Source of the DNA: Candolleomyces eurysporus
Taxonomy: Eukaryota > Basidiomycota > Agaricomycetes > Agaricales > Psathyrellaceae
DNA length: 64,000 bases
Reading direction: 5' to 3'
NCBI GenBank assembly: GCA_027579435.1
Contig: JANBPK010001193.1
Span: 62,001-126,000, forward strand
The notes beneath the pieces were generated by a model. The model was given only the letters and a program-made list of their open reading frames with translations, was not told the DNA's origin and ran no database searches. This document shows, piece after piece, positions 59,127-64,000 of this stretch. Position 1 is the stretch's first letter, and every line of letters starts with the position of its first letter. The position numbers and the translations under genes were made by a program.

Positions 59127-59310
59127 CGAACGAACATACGAACGTCCTAAATTGGGTACTGCCTTGTTTGTGGTGGGATCATCTAACTAACTTTGAATTT
59201 GGCCTCCGGCGGCGGCATGCAAAGGCTAGCTTCAGGAACGGCTATCATTGCCACATCTTGTTGGGGAAAGAAACGAATGCTTGGCAGACTCGGGCGGACG
59301 GTATATATGC
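59127..59310 (+). promoter_or_regulatory. Conserved promoter of peptide gene 3
   Basis: CGAACGAACATACGAACGTCC (near 59128) with CTGCCTTGTTTG downstream, a GGAACGGCTATCATTGCCACA-like block near 59237, and a TATATAT box at 59302-59308, about 125 bp before the ATG. The same order is found at copy 2 and recognisably at copy 1. Confidence 0.65.
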
Positions 59311-59432
59311 TGCCACTGAGCGGTAGGAACGAGCCAGGATTCACAACCGTTCTCTCAGCACTTCGGTTTTCTCTGTATCTCGAAGCCGAGTCTATCTACC
59401 TCTTTGCTACACTCAAATCATCCAATAGCACC

Positions 59433-59644
59433 ATGCAGTTCACCCGCATCGTCTTCGCCGGCGTCGTCGCTGTCTTTGCTGGTGCGTTCATCGTCTAATT
59501 TCCGCTTGAGTGGAGGTTGGCTAATTAAAGTACTTGGTGCAATTCATAGGCTTGTCGTTTGTGGTTGCATCGCCCGTCCCAGCACCAGAGCCCGCTGCGG
59601 AGGCCGCACCTCAGAGTTGCCAGATTCTGAACTCCTGCGGTTAG
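59433..59644 (+). CDS. Small secreted peptide precursor, copy 3 (core CQILNSCG)
   Basis: Exons 59433-59481 and 59550-59644 encode 47 residues, with the intron at exactly the same codon position as in copies 1 and 2. The signal peptide starts MQFTRIVFAGVVAVFAG and ends near VVA. The spacer dipeptides are SP, VP, AP, EP, AA, EA, AP and QS; only the last does not end in Pro or Ala. The C terminus is again CQILNSCG. The gene lies outside the duplicated cassettes, on the opposite strand, and its sequence is more diverged than copies 1 and 2 are from each other. The unchanged octapeptide therefore suggests selection. No G-alpha gene is adjacent. Confidence 0.85.
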
Positions 59645-59646
59645 AT

Positions 59647-59697
59647 GTGAGTTGACATACGCTCTTTGGGTGTAAGCACGAGCTCATGGACAAGCAG
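59647..59697 (+). other. Intron directly after the stop codon of peptide gene 3
   Basis: GTGAGT begins 2 nt after the TAG and an ACAAGCAG acceptor follows about 50 nt later, with ACGAGCTCATGG between them as the branch region. Equivalent introns are seen at the other two copies. Confidence 0.65.
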
Positions 59698-60110
59698 GCT
59701 TATTATCATCTCGCAGAGTTGACATCCAACATCAGTCTCAATTATCCTCCACAACATCGTTTAGATCTCCATTCTTCCGCCGCTTTCATCTTTCGTACAT
59801 CTGGGTCTTTGTTCTGGGTTCGTTTGTCACCGTGTCGCCACTCTTTTGCATCGCAAATTCGCTCTCGAATTCATCAGCATCCTATCATTATCTTCCGTAC
59901 CCCGGCCGTTATTTTGCTATTCACACATCCGCTCGATCATTTGCATTCTCATGTGCTTCACTTGGTAGTTATCCATCTGCTCGCCCTATTTCTCACTTGA
60001 CGGACTCTGCTCTGTCTCATTCATTATCCAACGTAGACTGAGGGACTCTAGCTCTTATTCTGCATTTGTAGAGATCAGTGTAGCCACCTAGGAATACCAT
60101 GGTTTCTCAG
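59698..60110 (+). other. Conserved 3' region of peptide gene 3
   Basis: Shares with copies 1 and 2 the strings CATCTTTCGTACATCT (59788), CTTCCGTACCCCGGCCGT (59893) and GTAGAGATCAGTGTAGCC (60070), in the same order. Its open frame of 104 codons is not kept in the other copies, so a long 3'UTR is more likely than a second protein. Confidence 0.55.
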
Positions 60111-60676
60111 CAAATGGCAAGTCGTGTGTCGCGTAAAAACGGTATTAGCAGAGAATCTTTCTCCACATGGTATTGCCTGCATCAGAGGCCGCCGTGATTG
60201 AGCACTTCCGACGTCGCAGCGGCGCTGGCGCTGGACTGACTATTCGACACTCATTCTGCGCTCAATTTGAGATCTTGAACTGACGAAAAAAAAGACCGGA
60301 TTCTCAGACGGACACTTTGCTGGTCTTAGTGAATGAGGATGACAGAGATTCCTAGGATTGTGCTTTTAGACGAAATATTGCTAGTAGCGACTACGAAACC
60401 CTGTAGAATCCGGTTCCCAGTACTTCTCGTTTGGAATTGACCAATCACTGGTCATTTGCTCAATTCTTTGGGGCGCGAATGAAAGAAAGGCGGACCTAGT
60501 TCAGTAGCTGGCATGATCAGTAAGGGAGCGTGGAACGACGAGTGCTCTAGCGATCGATATGTCATTCAGGGTTCCAAAAGAGGAGGTAGTAAGAACCCTC
60601 GCGGGCTCAATCCTGCGAGAGGTCACGCTAAGTTAGAAGATGAATGAATCGGTCAATCGAGATAAAAATGCACGGA

Positions 60677-61279
60677 CTAAAAGGATGAAAGAATCGACAA
60701 GTAGGAAAGAAACAGGACGTGAAACAGCTCGGAATCAACCCAGGGAAGACTAACAAGCATCAAATACATCGGTAGAATGCAGATGCTTATGGTAAAGCTG
60801 CCGAGCCACCGGAAGTCATATTGGCATTTCACTAGTGTTGTGAGGAATTTAGTGTGACGAGCTCCCTGAAGTTTCCTGTCCCGGTGCTCCTCTTGTCTCT
60901 TGAGAATATAGTGATGTGAGCAGAACTTGGACTCAAGATTACCCCAAACGACGAGGTAACATTGATACATAGTAAAAAGATGATAGAAGAAATTATCTGT
61001 ATCCACGATCGACGGACTCACCGAACGGGCGAAGAGTAATGATATAAGCTTGAATCTAATGGTACTGTTGGATTGGACGCAGCTGTACTTACTCCTCCTT
61101 TCAGCTCGCTCAACACTGAACATCGGCCATAATGATATCACTAGATCACAAATTCTTGTGGACTGGTTAACATACATCGCTCTTTTTTTGTCGCACTTTA
61201 TTCCGTTGCCTACTGATCTCGCCTGAAGCTCATGCTGGCGAGATTTAATATCACACAAGCCTCTTGACACTACAGGCAA
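60677..61279 (-). CDS. Hypothetical protein, possible membrane-protein fragment
   Basis: An open frame of 200 codons whose last third is hydrophobic (WLGSFTISICILPMYLMLVSLPW). It lies 0.7 kb downstream of the DUF6533 gene on the same strand. The segment TKFLTTLVK resembles the position where DUF6533 proteins have a short loop before a transmembrane helix, so it may be remnant exons of a related gene. No start signal or confirmed exon structure. Confidence 0.25.
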   Translation of the reverse strand: MPVVSRGLCDIKSRQHELQARSVGNGIKCDKKRAMYVNQSTRICDLVISLWPMFSVERAERRSKYSCVQSNSTIRFKLISLLFARSVSPSIVDTDNFFYHLFTMYQCYLVVWGNLESKFCSHHYILKRQEEHRDRKLQGARHTKFLTTLVKCQYDFRWLGSFTISICILPMYLMLVSLPWVDSELFHVLFLSYLSILSSF

Positions 61280-62019
61280 AGATTTGTAAGGTCAGAGGTC
61301 AAATGTTCCTACGAATCAACACACAAATTTTATAGACAGGATTGAGTTCTTTTACTGACAGAATCCTTGCCCATATTCAAAAATTTGCCCACAATTCAGT
61401 CTTGGAGGAAATAGTAAGCACATTTTTTGAATATTTTCCCAGACCAAATGCCTTTTCTTGGGAGGGCATTGGGCAGTTCTGGAACAAATAGATTCCCAAA
61501 TTCAAAATAAGTCCAACTGGATCCATTCCAAGCATAAATTGTTTGATATGTTTAAAATTTATGTAGTCATTCAGCTTTTTACAATATTGAATAAGTGATT
61601 CAAAATTTAGGAGACCATTTGTGGGAACAGTTGTTCCTCAGCCAAATTCATCCATGTCTGTAGTGTGATTTATCTCTAGCACGCTACATCCCCTTTTGAA
61701 GCGCTCAGTTTGATGGCTATATTGTACTCGCTTGTCCATCCATCGATACTAAGCAAAACGCATAGTTGAAACTTCTGACCGCCCATTACCCATCGAATAC
61801 TCGCGATCAACTGAGTTATATGCAGCACCCCACGCATCATTGTTTCTACCTGGTACCCCGTCGGAGTCACCCCTTGCAATTGACCGGAGGTGGAGTAACA
61901 TCCGGGTCGAGAGAGTGGCATGAAGAACGGTTTCAGGCCTGAGTATGAAGCGACTATAAGGGGTACCGCTTCAAACACTAGAGAAATGTTGGACGTACTG
62001 CGAAAGGATGAACTTATAA

Positions 62020-63432
62020 ATGGGTGGAACCTAACAATGCTCAGTGAGCCAGAGTCTCACTTTTGTGAGATGAAATTCAACCATACCCCAGGCGCAAAGT
62101 TGATGATCACGTTGGTTAGTGCCAGAACTGAAAGTGGGCATGAAATTCTCAGTGTGACCACAATGAATATTTGTACTCACCCGACAAGAGTACGAAATAG
62201 CCAATCCCATCACGGTAGAAGGTCTTTATCAAAGAGCTTCTGTAGGCCTTGTATTTTCGGTACGTGATGAACAGCATCCCAAGCATTGCACCTCCAAATA
62301 TGCGCAATCATTAAGTCGATTATCAAGCATGAAGATAGCTTTGGAGGACTCACTAGACACATTCGCCAGGATGAGTACAAAGACAGCTCCGAACAGCTTG
62401 TGGTCTCCACTGGTGTTTATACATACATTAGGAACTGGTGACTTGACATCTATTAAGCCACGTTCAGCTCCAAGATATCCAATCCCTAAGACTTGGACGT
62501 ACAGGATAAGGTCTGATAGAATTTGACCAACAGTACGGCTGCTGCCGTCATGGTACCCTGGAACAGATCACAATGAGGCAACTAATCCAAGAAGACCAAA
62601 AAAGCAGAAAGAGCTGACAATGAATACCAGCAAAGAAGGCCCAAATAGCCGTTTGTCCCTCCCAGAGAAGCCGTATAAGCGAACAAATAGAATAGCTGTA
62701 GGTATAGCGTCAGTTACCCTGGCAACGGTCGTGGAATGTCGACACTTGCCTTCTGCCAGAATTATAACTACAGCGGAAGAAACTTTCGAGAAGCATTTTG
62801 TTAGTGCTTCATTTCAGATCCAGAAAGAACTCACTTGAAATCTGCACAACGTTTCGTTTGCAGGAGCTTGCGGAACTGCTCACATGAAGGGCATCTGGAA
62901 TCAGGTAGATTCGCTTTAGCACAATCGAAGTTACTACAACTTGGGCGGCTACCTGAGACTTACAGTGTACGAAGAGCGTAAAATTTACTATCCCGTAGTA
63001 ACGCACCGCAAGAAACAACGCTTTTGGTATGCTCCAAGGGGCTGGCCATATTAATTCAACCTTAGCATCGAACTCACACGTTACTTCTCAGCGCTTTCCT
63101 GTCAGGGTATCAAAGATGTACCTCGCTTGGAAGCGTATGCAGATAGTCGACGACCTAGACCCAGCGTTTATCGAGCTTGGCGCAGTAGCCAGTCCGTTTT
63201 CTCACTCACTATGAAAGTTAAGCAGGCCAAGTCCTACGGCTGCTTCTTCAGCGAACTGTGGCACTGGGTCTCTATGCCGGCCCAGCTTATTTAAGAAGAA
63301 TTTGACTCACAACATACTGGAAGTTTGAAGTGCAATGTCATTCGTAAGAGAAACTCATACAAATGAACTTTGACTTACAATAAAAAGCAAGTGATATGCA
63401 ACAAACGTCGATAGGTGAGCAGTCAGATCCAT
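62020..63432 (-). CDS. DUF6533-domain seven-span membrane protein
   Basis: Agaricomycete-specific membrane family of unknown function. The first exon begins MDLTAHLSTFVAYHLLF (63432). A short exon gives VVDYLHTLPSE (near 63150), joined to VELIWPAPWSIPKALFLAVR and YYGIVNFTLFVH (near 63040-62950). YDYLLTLxxEVxxIWxxxWS is the DUF6533 signature. Further exons give TAILFVRLYGFSGRDKRLFG with a helix after it (near 62690), FGAVFVLILANVSSE, LFITYRKYKAYRSSLIKTFY with RDGIGYFVLL (near 62240), and VLALTNVIINFAPGVWLNFI (near 62090). There are many short introns and some junctions, as well as the 3' end, are unresolved. It could also be lightly damaged. Confidence 0.7.
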
Positions 63433-64000
63433 GGACAAGAGATGAAGATTTCCGCAGGACCGGTCGATGCGACCAGGAGGTGGGGAGTTGATACTAGGAG
63501 TGCAGAGATGTATCGCGTCGCCTTATAAACCGTTCACAGAGCCTCAGAAGTCCAGAAGGATCGCAGATTCATCAATAGAAAGATTGATGCTCCCAGTACG
63601 GCTGATATCCGAGCAAAGCGGGGCGAAGGCGAGAAGTATCGTCATGATCTCTCGGCAGCATATCGTCATTTTGGAATCTGGTCTCTACAAGTCACCTAGA
63701 TAACACAGCACTCAGGCCCAAAAGACGGAGAGTCATTACTAGAGAAAAATGATGTTGGTTGGAACTGGACATATTTTCCTTTCCCAGGGCCTTTATTTCT
63801 CTCACAGACATCGTCGATGGTTTTAGAATCATTGCCAACAGGATAGAGCCACCTGTCCATCAAGAATGGGATGAGCAATCAACCTTGGGCTGGTCAAATA
63901 TGAGACGGCATCACAGCTAACCTTACTAGGTGCGCAGCCCAACAGACACAGATGTCGCAACGGCGAGAACATGAAGTCATCGAAGACGGCAGAATAATCA
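63433..64000. other. Upstream region of the DUF6533 gene, end of window
   Basis: No gene recognised. A minus frame at 63878-63696 is short and featureless. Confidence 0.4.

Noticed and set aside
59686..60000. 104-codon frame downstream of peptide gene 3
   Set aside because: The region is conserved in copies 1 and 2 but the frame is not, so it reads as untranslated sequence.

Overview
The window is nuclear DNA of a filamentous basidiomycete, most likely an agaricomycete. Genes are split by short (about 50-75 bp) GT-AG introns, and the gene families are typical of mushroom-forming fungi: unspecific peroxygenases, a CBM1-GH62 arabinofuranosidase, F-box-like, BTB, NACHT, DUF2235 and DUF6533 proteins, divergent G-alpha subunits, and many small secreted proteins. 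No tRNA, rRNA, CRISPR or bacterial-type operon was seen. Seven of the eight N bases sit directly before homopolymer runs, which points to flow-type sequencing.

The left 48 kb is a set of diverged segmental duplications. Unit A (about 0.6-17 kb) holds a peroxygenase gene (-), a non-coding repeat R, a DUF2235 gene (-), a 47-residue secreted peptide gene (-), a divergently placed G-alpha gene (+) and a second R copy. Unit B (about 22.2-28.5 kb) repeats R, DUF2235 and the tail of G-alpha, with peptide and most of G-alpha deleted. Unit C (about 29-40.2 kb) repeats DUF2235 (frameshifted), then an F-box gene, the peptide gene, a G-alpha pseudogene and R. A second peroxygenase with its upstream flank lies at 44.9-47.9 kb. 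Between units A and B are a secreted C2H2 zinc-finger protein (18.1-18.6 kb) and a BTB protein with C-terminal cysteine pairs (20.2-21.4 kb). A hAT transposase remnant lies at 28.7-29.0 kb.

The right part (42-64 kb) is largely single copy: a cysteine-rich CFEM-like secreted protein, a CBM1-GH62 enzyme, a broken NACHT gene, a multi-span membrane protein, an unrecognised secreted protein of about 232 residues, a third secreted-peptide gene and a DUF6533 membrane protein.

The best candidate for something undescribed is the three-member peptide family (11.3, 35.4 and 59.4 kb). Each precursor has a signal peptide, then a spacer of eight dipeptides that nearly all end in Pro or Ala (the pattern removed by Ste13/DPP-IV-type peptidases), then an invariant C-terminal octapeptide CQILNSCG that could form a disulfide ring. 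All three genes share an intron starting within 3 nt after the stop codon, a promoter block and a long conserved 3' region. Two of the three sit divergently beside a G-alpha gene or pseudogene. All functional statements are inferences from sequence; no database search was possible.
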